A stretch of 64,000 nt of DNA from Leucosporidium creatinivorum (GCA_001600635.1 BCKL01000015.1:124001-188000), one strand, 5' to 3'. Shown: positions 46,381-58,143, counted from the first letter of the stretch. Made by a program: numbers and translations. Notes: a model not told the origin generated them from the letters alone.

Positions 46381-46505
46381 CCCTCGTCGCCTCTCCCCTT
46401 CAGCTTGGCCTCTCCCACACCCCTCGTCGTCGCTCTCGTCTTTTCCGCCTCCGCCCTCTCGTCGTCGTTCCTGTACCCGAGCAGCTCTCTCGTTCCTTTA
46501 CAGCC

Positions 46506-48842
46506 ATGTCGGATCCTACGACCCAAGTGCTGCCTTCCATCGACCACTTGATCCGCAAGAGCGTCAAGCGCACTCACACCTTGTTCTCCGCCGAGGAAGC
46601 TTTCCGTGGTGTAGATGATACAGACAGGGCGTACGTTCTGTCTCTCTTTGCCCTCTGCTGCCTCCAAGCCACTCTGTAGCCTTACAGCCAGAGCACAGGA
46701 GCAGCAAACACTCCCGCCCTCGCTCTCGAGCTGCTCGCTAACTCCGCGATGAATTGTACAGGAGCAAGCTACGCCTAGCAGCCAAGATCAACGCCGAGTA
46801 TGGTAACGCCAAGACGCTCCCTGCCGCTCTTGTAGCACAGCAGAAGGGCGGAGCTGGTCCTGCTCGACCAGGACCTCAGGCGCCCGCTGGACCAGGACGG
46901 AAGATGATTGAAGGTGAGCTGTCGCGCTGTCCAACTCTGTAGGACTACATCTCACCCATCACTGCTCTACAGGTCCCCAATCAGCGCAAGCCAAAGCCGT
47001 AGACGACCACCTCTCCTCCTCCTCCGCCCTCACGCTCAATCAACCCGCCTCGCACGCTACTCCCACCCTTCTCTCCCAATCCCTCATTCGTCGCCGAGAA
47101 GCTCGTCAAGTCAAGCCGGATTATCATGCGCAGTGGAAGTTGATGAGGGTCATTAGTGGGCATCTTGGGTGGGTGAGGGCGGTGGCCGTTGAGCCGGGGA
47201 ACAAGTGGTTTGCGACGGGTGCGGGAGATAGGGTTGTCAAGGTGTGTACTAGTCCTCGCTCGGTCTCTGACCCTGCTCTGCCGCTGGAGGAGCGCCGAGT
47301 AGGGCGGGGCGGATTCACAAGACGCGGCTCGCTGACCTCCCCTCGCTCGTTCATCAGATCTGGGACATGGCTTCAGGCGAGCTTAAGCTCTCGCTCACGG
47401 GACACATCTCCACCGTCCGAGGTCTCGCCGTCTCCTCAAGGCATCCCTACCTCTTCTCTTGCGCCGAGGATAAGGTGCGTTCTTGCTCCCGCCTCGCTCG
47501 CTCTGCGCTTGCTAATGCTTCAATATGCGGAACAGATGGTCAAGTGCTGGGATCTCGAGACGAACAAGGTCATCAGGCATTACCATGGTCACCTTTCGGG
47601 TGTTTACTCGCTCGCGTGAGTTGCTCTTTCGCCGATCCTTGCTTCTACTGCGCCGCGCTGACTGTGCTCTCCCTCTTCCTCCTTCCCCTCATCCACTGAT
47701 GCGATCCGACGACGCAGCCTCCACCCCACCCTCGACGTCCTCGTCACCGCTGGTCGTGATGCTTCGGCTAGGGTGAGTTTCGAGTCTCGGCGCTCGTCTT
47801 GGGTGAAGCTCGGAAGGATCGGGAACGCTCGCTGACGGATCTTCCTACACCCTCCTCACCTCGCTCGCTCTCGCCTTCGCGATCACTCCACCTCACCTGG
47901 CCTCGCTCCTCGCCCCTCTCCTTCCTCACTCCTCAACGTCCTCCCACCTGCATTCGCCACCTCCGCTCGCTTCTACATCTCCCTTCTCCCGCCTCGAACG
48001 CTCTTCCTCGACTCTCGTAGGTCTGGGACATGCGCACCAAAGCCCAAGTGCACATTCTCGCCGGCCACACGGGCACCATCTCGGACGTGCAGTGCCAGGA
48101 GAGCGACCCACAGGTCATCACCGGTAGTATGGATTCGACTGTTCGGTGAGTCTTGTGCTCCTTCTGCTCGTCTCGCCCGACGTGGTCGACGAGGAGATGC
48201 GCCGAGAGAGCGCCGAGAACTAACCCCATCCCCCACCTCCAGCCTCTGGGACCTCGCAGCAGGCAAGACGATGACCACCCTAACACACCACCACAAGTCG
48301 GTCCGATCGCTCACCATCCACCCTACCGAGTACTCGTTCGCCTCGGGATCATCGGGAGGCAACAACATCAAGAAGTGGGCCTGCCCGCAGGGAACCTTCG
48401 TGCACAACTTCTCGGGACATGATGCGATCATCAATACCGTCAGGGTCAATCAGGATGGTGTGCTGTTCAGTGGAGGTGCGTACTCTCGTCTCTAGCGCCT
48501 ATTTGCCCCCCCTCGGCACCGAAAACTGACCAAAACTCGCCTCTGTACCCTCTTCCACGGCCTCTAAACCCCTCCAGCCGACAATGGCTCAATTACTTGG
48601 TGGGACTGGAAGACCGGGTTGCCCTTCCAGACGATGCAGGACATTCCCCAGCCTGGATCGCTCGACGCCGAGGCAGGCATTTTCTGCTCTACCTTCGATC
48701 AGACGGGGACGAGGCTGATTACTGGTGGAGCGGACAAGACCATCAAAGTGGGTTCTCTCGCTGCTTTGTCTCGGAGAGGAGATGCAAGGTCGAGGGAGCT
48801 GACTATCCTCTCGGCGAACAGGTCTACGCCGAGGTGGCATGA
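46506..48842 (+). CDS. PRP46: Pre-mRNA-splicing factor PRP46 (PLRG1), WD40 protein
   Basis: This is a core component of the Prp19/NineTeen complex in the spliceosome. Ten exons (46506-46630, 46762-46913, 46973-47241, 47358-47474, 47536-47615, 47718-47772, 48021-48145, 48243-48475, 48578-48747, 48822-48842) give 448 residues. The N-terminal 120 residues are poorly ordered (Gly/Pro/Ala-rich). The WD40 propeller starts at [20 protein letters not shown] and shows the family wording: [99 protein letters not shown]. The final exon encodes only VYAEVA. A single-copy orthologue; identity is secure. Confidence 0.96.
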
Positions 48843-49429
48843 GCGTATGAGGGCAAGACGAGACGAACGGCAGTGGGCTAGGAGCAGAAGAATTAAGGGG
48901 AATCTGTACACTTGTAGTTCTGTCAAAAAAGCGAGGCTGTGCGCCAACGCACTCGGGAGAAGTTCGGCGAAGAACACCGAGAGCCGCTGAGACTTTACCT
49001 ACAGACTCTGGGCTGACTTGCGAAGAGAAGGACAAGGCTGTGACACAGCTTTCACGGGAAGCCCTCGTTCTGACATGCATTCACTTACACCCTCCTCACC
49101 TCTCCGAACGCGCTGTCGCTCTTTCGCTCCCTCCTCATTTTCCCTCGTCTCTCGAATCGCCGCCAGCGCCGAACTCTACACTACTGGCTCACCCGTACGC
49201 TTGCTAGTAGAGCTATCGTACCCCAGCGACTAACCTACAGAACTTATACACGCTCAGACCTCATCACTCAACACCTCGCTTGCTCGCCTATTTGGCCTTC
49301 TCTTTCGCTCTCGTTGTCGGAGTTAAAGTCAGCGCAGAGGATCGTAAAAGGAACAGAAGAGCACCAGTAGGCTTCTCTGCAGCCTGTAGCCTCTTACATC
49401 CCGCTAACGAAGCTTGTTTGACGACGCAG
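48843..49429. other. Intergenic and leader of the GBD/FH3 gene
   Basis: No gene recognised. The right end carries a branch-like CCCGCTAACG and acceptor ACGACGCAG just before the next coding exon, indicating an upstream, probably non-coding or nearly non-coding, first exon. Confidence 0.4.
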
Positions 49430-52400
49430 TGTCCGCTCCCTCCTCCTCCAGCGCCGTCTCCCCTCCCGCCTCCCCCTCCAAGACTTCAGCCCTCCTCCGA
49501 AAAGTAATGACGGGCGTCACATCACCCATCTCACCAGAGGAGCACGCTAAACGCTGGGGTCGCTCAGCTCCCAATCCGTCTTCGACGCGTCCAGCAGCGG
49601 GACAAACGGGCTCAGTCTCGGCTAGGGTAGCCGCTTTTGAAGCTGCTAGTCTCAGCAGTGGAAGTAGGGCATACGAGAGGATCCCGCTACCGCCTAGTCC
49701 GGTCAAGACAAGTTTCGCTGCGACGGGCGCCGGAGGAGCAGGAGGAGCAGCGCGAGCGGGACAGACGAGCCCGACGGTACCGGCTAGCTTCTTCCAGCAG
49801 CAGCAGGGAATGAGGAGGAGTCCTGTAGGAGATGTCGGTGGGAAGGGCGGGTACTTTCCTCGCCAACAACAGCAGGGGCAGGGACAGGCCGAGGCGACGA
49901 CGGGCAACAAGGAGAATCATCATCAGCAGCAACAACATCAGGGACGCTCAGCTCCTCCTCCCCAGCACCACCGCCAGCAATCCACTGCGCCTCAGGCCCA
50001 GCAAGCCCACTCCTCCTTCCCCGAGCCCCCTTCCCGCCGCGCTCCTCCTCCTTCGGCGCTCCCTCCGACTCCCAGCTTCTCGGCCAACACCTCCTCCTCC
50101 TCACCTCCAATGATCCCCCTCCCTCTCGCCTCTCCTCTCTCGCTCCTCTCGGCCTCATACTCCCCCTCGCCCTCCTCCGAAATCGACGGCGGAGGCTCCG
50201 AAGTCAGCGTCTGCACGATGGCTACTCGTTCCTCCGATTCCACGCATGCTAGCTCGTTGGTTAGCGGTGTGAGTGGGGAGACGGCGAGTGTGGAGCATGC
50301 GAGGGTGGGAGTAGCAACGAGGGTGGCTGCTCCCCCTGCGCCGAGCGCGCCGGTGGGGAGGCAGCAGGGGGAGATGAGGAGGATGGTCGTTCAGCAACAG
50401 GCGCCGAGGATCGTGGAGACGGCTCCTACGCCTAAAAAGCCCTCCGCCTCGGCCCAGCAGCAGCAGCAAGCTCCCGTCCCGGCGCCGAGGCTAGCGCATC
50501 AGCAGCTCCCCGTCGCGGCCCTCTACCAACAACAACCCTCTTTCGCTACTCAATCCCACCCTTTCCAACAACCCGCTCCTCGCCCTCAGCAGCAGCCTCA
50601 GCCCCAGCGTGCTCTCTCAGCTTTCTCCGAATCCCTCCCCGCCTCATACCCTTCCTCTTCCTCTGCGCCCACCTCTCCTACGGCGACCCACCCGCCTGCG
50701 TCGCCTTACGATAGCGCCGGGCAGCAAGGCTTCAGGCCTCTGCCTCTTGATCATCAGCCCGCGTCGAAGGAGCAGGTCAAGGGAGGAGGAAGGAAGAGGG
50801 CCAATACGCTCGGCGCGCGAGAGGGAGAGCAGCAGTCGGCGATGGTGGAGACGTTGGAGGAGAGGGAGAAGCGAGTGGATGAGGCGTTTGGGAGGTTGTT
50901 GGTGAGCTTCGCACTTCTCCTTGTCTCTCCTCGTCTCCCCGCAGAACGCTCGCTGACGACGCCTCTCAACTCTCAACAGGACACCATGCAACTCCCCGAC
51001 CGTTCCGTCCGCCAGAAGATGCTCTCCCTTGCCCTCCCTCTCAAAGAAGAGATGCTCCGTTCCGCTTCCTCCGCTTCCCCCTCCTCTCTCAGCGTCAGCG
51101 CCCGCCCAACTCACTCCCGCGGCCGTTCCCTAAACGTCGACTCTTCTCACTCGCCCAACCTCGCTCCGATCCAAACGCACCAAGTCCCCTTCCTCATCAG
51201 CGGCAAAGAGGGCAAGGACAAGGAAGGGAAGAAGGAGAAGCGCGCCCGCTCCAACTCGTTCGGCTCGGCCCTCGGCGTCGGAGTGAGGAAGACGAAGAGC
51301 TCCCAATCCCTTCGCGCTTCAGCCGCTTCTGCCACAGTCTCCTCCTCCGCCGTCGACCGACCCACTCATTCCCGAACCCCCTCCGCCTCCTCCCTCTTCC
51401 GCTCTCTCGGTCGTTCGACACCCTCTCCCTCAGCTGACCTCTCGGCGAGCGAGGAGGACGCCACGTTCTGGGCTGTGAGGATTAGGAGTGCTAGCGTTGG
51501 TGTATTGGAAGTCAAGGAGGTGGGCAGGTTGAGGGGCAGGCTGAGGAGCGAGCAGCCGGGGTGGGTGGAGGAGTTTTTAAGGGCAGGAGGGTATAAGGGG
51601 TTGTTGGAGAGGTTGGGAGAGGTGATGGGTGTGGAGTGGAGGTGAGTTTGCTTCTGGACGGGAGAGCGAGACGAGCCAGGGGACCGGAGGAGCGAGAGCT
51701 GACCGATTTGCGCTTACAGAGAGGAGCAACACGACGACCAGATTCTGCACGAGCTGCTGAGGTGCTTCAAGGCGCTCACTCTGACCTCTGTACGTCCCAA
51801 TTCTCGCTCTTCCCTCAATCACAATCTTGATTTCGCCTCGCTTCTCGCCGCGCTCCTCCTCTCCGCCTCGTTGACGTCCATTCTCTTCCTCCTCATCCAT
51901 CGAACAGGCCGGCCGCCACTCCCTCGCATCCCTCGCTCCCACTCCCTTCCTACCCCTCGCCGCCCTCCTCTTCTCCGAGAAGCGTCCCGGCGACCTTCCC
52001 TGCCGCCAGCTTCTTGTCGAGCTGTTGCAGGCCGCCTTCGACGTCGCTCCCGGAGGAGAGGGCGTCAAGCCCATCGGAAGGAGATGTGCGGACTGGGAGG
52101 GCGCAAGCGTCGTCAAGACCGAGCTCGCCGAGGGAGCAGGGAGCGGAGGAGTTCGGCGCTACACTCGACCCATCAAGGGCGCCGAGGACGATGTTGAAGG
52201 AGGAGGCTGGACGACCCTCACCCCCGAGCGCAAGACCGAGGTCCACCGCTTTGTCTACACCCTGATGCAGGGGCCGCCGAACGAGAAGGAGGAGAACAAG
52301 GTCGACTTTATCCAGCAGACGCATCAGGAGAGGAGGTTCAAGGTGTGGGTGACGGAACTGAACGATTGTGTGAGGGACTACTTCTGGTGAGCCTAATCGC

Positions 52401-53091
52401 TTCTCGTTCCGCTGGTCTCTCCTCCAAGCCAAGGGGCGAGTGCTGACCCTTCCGCTCGTCGACGACCGAAACAGGATCTTCTGCCACTCGCAAAACCTTT
52501 TCTGGTCCCTCGAGCAAATCGACCAGTCCCAGATCGAGGCGCCCAAGGTTCCCTCGGGCATGACGGGAGGAGTAGAGTACGAGGCGATGGCCTACTGCGT
52601 GAGTTTGGCGCTGAGCTCGCTGGCTCCTCGGTGGGTGCGCTGACGCTGACCACATTGCTTCACTACAGGCCGCCCACTTCCGACTCCTCAACGCCCTCGC
52701 CAAGACCTGCCCTACGCGCGAGGAAGCCTTCAAGTTCCACAACGACCTCTTCGACTCTGGCCTCGAGCGAGTGCTCCTCGTGCGCTTCCTCGCTTACTCT
52801 CTTCTCCTCTTCGCATCCGCTGACCCTCCTCCAACCCACACACAGACCCTCCGCCGCGCCTCCCTCGTTTACTACCAATCCCTCCACCTCGAGATGTCGC
52901 GCTACATCGCCCTCGCCCGTTCCGTGGGCTTCAATCTCGGTCCCCGCATCCTCGCGTGCCTCGACGCTCGCTCGCTGGGAAGGCAAGAGCAGATGGTCTT
53001 GCAGATGGCGAGGGAGCGGGAGGCTGCCTCGGCGAAGGCGAGGGGAAGGACCGAGTCGGGTGCGCCTCAGCTGGGGGAGGTGCAGTTCTAG
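49430..53091 (+). CDS. GBD/FH3 (formin N-terminal-like) protein without FH2
   Basis: This is a Rho-binding, formin-related regulator of polarity by family inference. Coding exons (49430-50901, 50980-51641, 51720-51789, 51908-52386, 52475-52598, 52669-52779, 52846-53091) give about 1054 residues. The first 490 residues are low complexity (Ser, Pro, Gln runs). The GTPase-binding part begins FGRLLDTMQLPDRSVRQKML and the FH3/armadillo part includes EEFLRAGGYKGLLERLGEV, HELLRCFKALTLTSAGR and NDLFDSGLERVLL. There is no FH1 poly-proline plus FH2 actin-nucleating region before the stop (QLGEVQF). The first coding exon lacks its own ATG: the acceptor leaves TG TCC GCT, so an upstream exon ending in A would complete ATG. 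Confidence 0.82.
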
Positions 53092-53549
53092 AGGGTTGTG
53101 TATTATCCTGTATGTCGGTAGATTACGTATAGCGCTGCAGATTCGGCGTGTAGATTTCTTAGCCTCTCGGTTTCGTTTCCCCCCCATCCCTCTTTCGCTT
53201 TCTTTCGAGTCGTTTTGCTTAGTCCGACGCCGCCAGGTAGAGGCTGGAACTCGCTTTTCTTTCACACTACAGCGAGAGGCGCTGCTTACGGGAGAAAATG
53301 AGGTGAAGAGCAGGTTCGGCGATGAGGCCTGAGGGCTCGGTCGACGGCGGTGGCCAACCACTGCTCTCCTCCGTCTCTGCTTTTTGTGATGCCGACTCTC
53401 TCTTCGCTTGCTCGGCGCCGAGATCTCGACATTTTGCACAGCTCTACCGCGTGGCAGGTTTTGGGATCTGCAGTCCGTCTCTGAGGCAGTGAGGAGTTGC
53501 GCTGTCCGAGTTGCTTGAGTTCGCTGCTTCGTCCCTTTACTTCCTAGAG
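53092..53549. other. Intergenic, no gene seen
   Basis: 3' flank of the GBD/FH3 gene and probable promoter of the next gene on the same strand. No supported element. Confidence 0.4.
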
Positions 53550-54761
53550 ATGGCCGAATCTACCACCAAGCAACACAAGCTTCATGTCATCGGCGCGGGA
53601 CTGCCTAGGACTGGCACTGACACCCTTCGCAAGGTGAGCCAGCGAAAACGTACGAGAAACGCCAGGAAGGACGGCTGATGATGATTTGCACGAGCAGGCG
53701 CTCAACATCCTGGAGCTCGGACCTACGTACCATGTAGGTGATCGCTGGCTCGCTTATTCCCACACACGCCAGACTAACCCTGCTTTCCCTCTCCGCAGAT
53801 GTGAGCTCGGCGCAGGCCTCTAACGGAAAGACGCTCAATCTCGCTACTACAGGTTCGAAATGTTCGCCGGAGGTATCGAGCACCCGAAGCGCTGGTACAA
53901 GGCTCTCAAGGAGATCGACCGCGCGGACCAAGCGGGCGAAACGCCAAACGTCAACTTCGCCGAGCTCTTCCCAGGGTTCCATTCGGCCGTGGACGCCCCC
54001 GCTTCCGACTGCTACATCGAGCTCTCCAAGGCGTACCCCGAGTCTAAAGTCGTGCTCACTGTCCGTGACCCCGTCAAGTGGATGGAGAGCTCCAAGGCGA
54101 CGATCCTGCGCTGCCACGACTGGTTCTACGGGTTCTGCGTATACTGGGTTCCCATCTGTTGGATGCAGAGGAGGATGTGGTTGGAGTGCAGCATCCCTCT
54201 CTACAATCGCAAGTATGGAGGCTACTGCGAGGCCGCTCTGGTAAGTCTCGGCGCTTGAAAGAGGCAGCTCGGCGCTTCAAGCTGACGTTGTCGCTGCGTC
54301 TACAGCCCTTGAGGATCGTCGAGGCGAAAGCCAAGTGAGGGCAAAAACTTCTAAGGCTTCTCCGTGTACCTCGCTAACCTCTTCATTGCTCAACAGCATT
54401 CCCGCCGACCGCCTCCTCATCTTCCGAGTTCAAGAAGGGTGGGAGCCTCTCTGCAAGGTATCTCGGCTCCCAATCCTTCGTTCGCGCAAAGCTGAATGCC
54501 ATCGCTTCTGCTCAATAGTTCCTCAACGTGCCCATCCCCAACGTGCCCTTCCCAAATGGCAATGCGACGGACGAGATCAACGCCTTCATCGCGGACAAAG
54601 TTCGCACGGTACGTTCTCACCTCCAGTGCATCACAAGAAGACGAACGCTGACTTGAATCTCCCTGTAGGGCATGATCCGCTGGGCTGGAGTCCTCGCCGG
54701 CCTCGTCGCCGCCGTCGCCGTCGGAGTCTCGCAGGCTGAGAGCATCGACAAGCTTCTCTAA
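53550..54761 (+). CDS. Sulfotransferase-fold P-loop protein (Sulfotransfer_4 type)
   Basis: Eight exons (53550-53633, 53698-53733, 53799-53800, 53853-54240, 54306-54334, 54397-54457, 54519-54608, 54669-54761) give 260 residues. The 5'-phosphosulfate-type loop is GAGLPRTGTDTLRKAL and the second nucleotide motif LTVRDPVKWMES; AELFPGFHSAVDAPAS and RLLIFRVQEGWEPLCKFL are typical of this fungal family. A hydrophobic C-terminal segment (AGVLAGLVAAVAVGV) suggests a tail anchor. The third exon is just two nucleotides (AT) between canonical acceptor CGCAG and donor GTGAGC. Only with it does the conserved YHMFEM and everything downstream stay in frame. Whether the protein transfers sulfate is not established for the family. 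Confidence 0.88.
53799..53800 (+). other. 2-nt microexon (AT)
   Basis: This lies between TCTCCGCAG and GTGAGCTCGG. The upstream exon ends ...TAC CAT and the downstream exon starts G TTC GAA; AT plus G makes Met. Without it the next exon is frameshifted, and no alternative AG supplies two bases. Confidence 0.75.
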
Positions 54762-54959
54762 GGTTGCGGGGGAGTGAAGAGGGGACTCGTAAGGATGGTA
54801 TGGAGCCATTAAGACTTCCTCGAGTGGTTTGTGGAATGCAAGCTCGAGCGAGAACAGCTGCAAGCGAACGCCGAGATTCGCTCGCTGGTCTGGCAAGTCG
54901 GATCGGAGAGCCGAAAACGCGCGTCTATGTACAGGAAGCTCGACCTGAGTTCCAGAGCC

Positions 54960-56846
54960 CTAGTTCTCCTTCCCCAACTGCTTTCTGAGCCACTCAATCT
55001 GCCCCAGCAGCACCGTAGCGAAGTCGAGCTTCTCGTCCTTCTCCTCGCCAGCGAGGATGAGCAAAGATGCGACACTGCACGCTCAAGCTCATCAGCGTTA
55101 TTTTCCCGGCGCTTGAAGGCGAGATGCGACAACTCACAAAGCTTCCTTCATGTAAGCGAACGAGAACCGCTTGGTCTTTTCGGCGACCGAGTCGAGAAGC
55201 GAGTCGGGGAAAGAGATCTTGGCGTTGGAGGCGAGCTTGCGTTGCCAGTAGAGGGCATAGGCGCGGCGTTCGGAGAGGGAGGGGTCGGGGAAAGTGCTGT
55301 GGGGAGGATCAGAGGCGAGGGAGAGAAGGAGACGACGGGAAGGGGAGAGGAAGAGCAAGCGAAGGTCAGCGAGACCGCGCCAACGTCCAGTAGCGTTCGG
55401 TAGGACAAGGGAGGGAGAAGGTAATACGACTCACTACTTGCGATCGAAGCGCGAAGGGCGGTTCGAGAGAGCAGGATCGAGCTTGTCGAAGTGGTTGGTC
55501 GTCGCAATCTGCGAAGGCGGCGTTCAGCACGCGAGCATCTCCTTCCTCTGCTAGAGCGTAGCAAGCAGCTCGAGGTCTTATTCCCACTCACCAGCAGCAG
55601 CCCGTCATTATCCTCGATGCCGTCGACCTGGTTGAGGAAGAAGGACCGATTCTCCTCCGTGATGAGCGAGTCGAGGTCCTCAAGCACAAGAAGGCAAGGT
55701 GCCTCCGCACGAGCTCGTTCGAAGATCATGCGAATCCCTTGCTCATCGCCGGCGTACGCTATGCGGTGATGCACATGTCAGCGAGCTGCCCCAACAAACC
55801 GAGAGCCGAGACTGAGGCCGGAAGCGACTCACTCTGGAACGTCTTGACGTAAAGAGTAGGTACACCACTATCCTTCATGATGGCCTTGAGTGAGATGGTC
55901 TTGCCATTGCCGGGAGGACCCAGGAAGATGATGCCTCGTTTCCAGGGAACGCCGAGGTCTCGGTACGTCGACTCGGAGGAGAGGAAACTCTTGTACTCTC
56001 GCTGCAGTTGGTTCTTGAGGTCCTTGTCGAGGATAACGTCGCTCCAGCTTGCCTGTTGGAGAGGGAGGATCAGCGAAGTCATCGCCGAGTGAAGGAAAGA
56101 GACCCGCCTTCTGAACCGAGAGCCAAAGCCCATGATCAGCCTCCCAGTGCGAGTTGTCGAACACAAGGATAGACTCTCGGATCTCAGTCGTGTAGCTCGA
56201 TACGGCAAGAAGGAGCAGGTCCGAGTCATCGGTGGAAGTTTCCTCGGCGCCAATGAGGTGAGATTGCCGAATCGTTTGAAAGCCCTCGGACCACTGCAAG
56301 AGGAAGCGGTCAGTCGTGCCCACAGCACAGGCTCGGAGAGATACTCACTTCGGCTGTAATAACCTTCCACTCCTTTCCTCCCCATTCGACATCCCACTCT
56401 GCCCAGATTGCATGCTCGGCCACGACTCCCGCTCCGTCTCTCCTCCTCACAGCCGGGAGAAACACCTTCTTGCTCATGCGAGCACCATCCTTCGGCTTGT
56501 GTAGTTTGAGACCGTTCGAGGGCTCTGCCGCGAAAGCAGGGAGCGAGAAGGACGAGTCGGTCGTCACGACGAAGGAGCGGTTCGGGTGGAGGCTTTCCAG
56601 CGTGTTTGAGAGATAGACGGAGGTTGAGGGAGTGGGAGAGGAGACTGTGTGGTTTACTGGTGAGCTTGAGATGCTTTAGGTGCTCGTTGACGACCTACAA
56701 TGCTCGAGAAAAGCGCTAAAAGGTGTGTGCTTGCTGAGCGAGGTCGAGTGGGGTGTGGGGAGACCGAACGGTAGCTGTTGTACGCTGGGAAGAGCTGCAG
56801 CAGTGCAAAATAGCGCTGCTAACGTTAAAGATCCGAGACGAAGCAT
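54960..56846 (-). CDS. AAA ATPase, BCS1-like
   Basis: Eight exons (56846-56699, 56644-56349, 56293-56108, 56052-55833, 55758-55592, 55508-55435, 55296-55138, 55074-54960) give 454 residues. The N-terminal half (to about residue 210) is the variable BCS1-type region ending HGLWLSVQKASWSDVILD. The AAA domain has Walker A GPPGNGKT in PWKRGIIFLGPPGNGKTIS, Walker B CLLVLEDLDSL, sensor ATTNHFDKLDPAL and NRPSRFDRKY. The predicted start (MLRLGSLTLAALFCTAAAL) is hydrophobic like a signal peptide or anchor, odd for a AAA protein. Intron 3 starts with GC (GCGGGT), inferred because the junction restores QKASW. BCS1 itself is mitochondrial; this is probably one of the fungal BCS1-like paralogues, function unknown. 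Confidence 0.88.
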
Positions 56847-57140
56847 AGTCGAGGTGAGCGTCGGAGCAAGAGAGCCGAATCGACCTCAAGGGAGCCTAGG
56901 GAGCGAGTTCAGCTCGGTGAGGCGCACATCTTGTAAGGCTTCAAAGATCTGCAGAAGCGGCCGAGGTCACAGTCAGATACCAATAGCGCCCGCGTCAGCC
57001 TCTACTTGACTGCAACATCTAAGGGGCCTTGCCCTTCAGCAGGCGCAGCCGGCTCGTGACGTCTTGCTCTCTTTCTCTCTCCAAACTCTCGCATCTCGCT
57101 TCGACCACTCGACTAAGACTTACAGCGAATCTACTACATC

Positions 57141-58143
57141 ATGTGAGTACTATAGCAACCTCTCAAAGACCCACAGACTGCTCACAGCCTTCACCTACAG
57201 GTCCTACGCTTCCATTGCCTCCCACGGCGTTTCTGCCAACGACCACGGCGCCGTTCCCGATCCCAGCTTCCTCGAAGGCTCGCACCACCCTCAAGTAGAT
57301 GCTGCTCTCGGACACGAGGATGCTGCTCCCGAGGGAAACGTCAACGGTGAGTTCTCGTCGTCGTCTCGACACCGAAAGCCATCTGACGCGTTTCCTGCTC
57401 TACAGTCGTCGACCCCGCCGAGGCTGAGCGCATGCGCGCTGGCTTGGACAAGGCCGAGCACGCTCCCGATGGAACTGCTCACGAGATCAAGTTTGTCACT
57501 CCCCCACCAGCGGAGAAGGTCGAAGAGGTCAAGGAGGAGGCTCGCGACGTCAAGAAGGAGGTCAAGAAGGAGGGAAAGAAGGTCGCCGCCGAGGGCAAGA
57601 AGGTTGCTGCTGAGGGCAAGGAGCTCGTTGAGGAGGCTGAGGAGAAGGGCAAGGAGTACCTCGCCAAGGCCGAGAAGAAGGGCGCCGAGTGGAAGGAGGA
57701 GGCTGCTAAGGACGTGCGTCCCACTTTCTCTCTTTACGTTCTGCTGCTGAGATGCAGCAGTGCGGCTCACCTGCTCGAATCGCTGAACTGACTTGCTCTA
57801 CTCTACCACAGGCCGAGAAGCTCAAGAAGCGCGCTCTCCGAGCAGACAAGGACGCCCGCGCCATCTACCACCGCTACCCTGGAGCCGTCACTGGAGCTGT
57901 TGGACTCGGTGGGTCGAGCGCATTACAATCTTTCGCTCTAAATGCTGACCCTGCTCCCCTTCAGTCAACGTCGCTGTCCTCGCCGCCGTCGGAGCCGTCG
58001 CCTACTCGCACTGGGACCAGCCCCGGTGGGATCGTCGCGCCGTCACTGGCGCCACCATCGGCCTCCTCGGATTCTTCGGTGCTCAGAGCGCGCTCGGATA
58101 CTGGGAGGTCGAACAGGACAAGAAGGAGCAGGGCCGCAAGTAA
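57141..58143 (+). CDS. OM14-like membrane protein with Lys/Glu-rich helix
   Basis: Five exons (57141-57142, 57201-57346, 57406-57713, 57812-57908, 57965-58143) give 243 residues. The start codon is split: AT ends the first exon and G begins the second, giving MSYASIASHGVSAND. The middle is a long charged helix with repeats (KKEGKKVAAEGKKVAAEGK, then AKAEKKGAEWKEEAAKD). The C terminus has YHRYPGAVTGAVGLVNVAV and YSHWDQPRWDRRAV with two short hydrophobic segments, ending EQDKKEQGRK. This layout resembles the C-terminal domain of the yeast mitochondrial outer-membrane protein OM14 and related fungal proteins; the assignment rests on architecture, not on a catalytic motif. OM14 is a receptor for ribosome-bound NAC. 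Confidence 0.7.
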
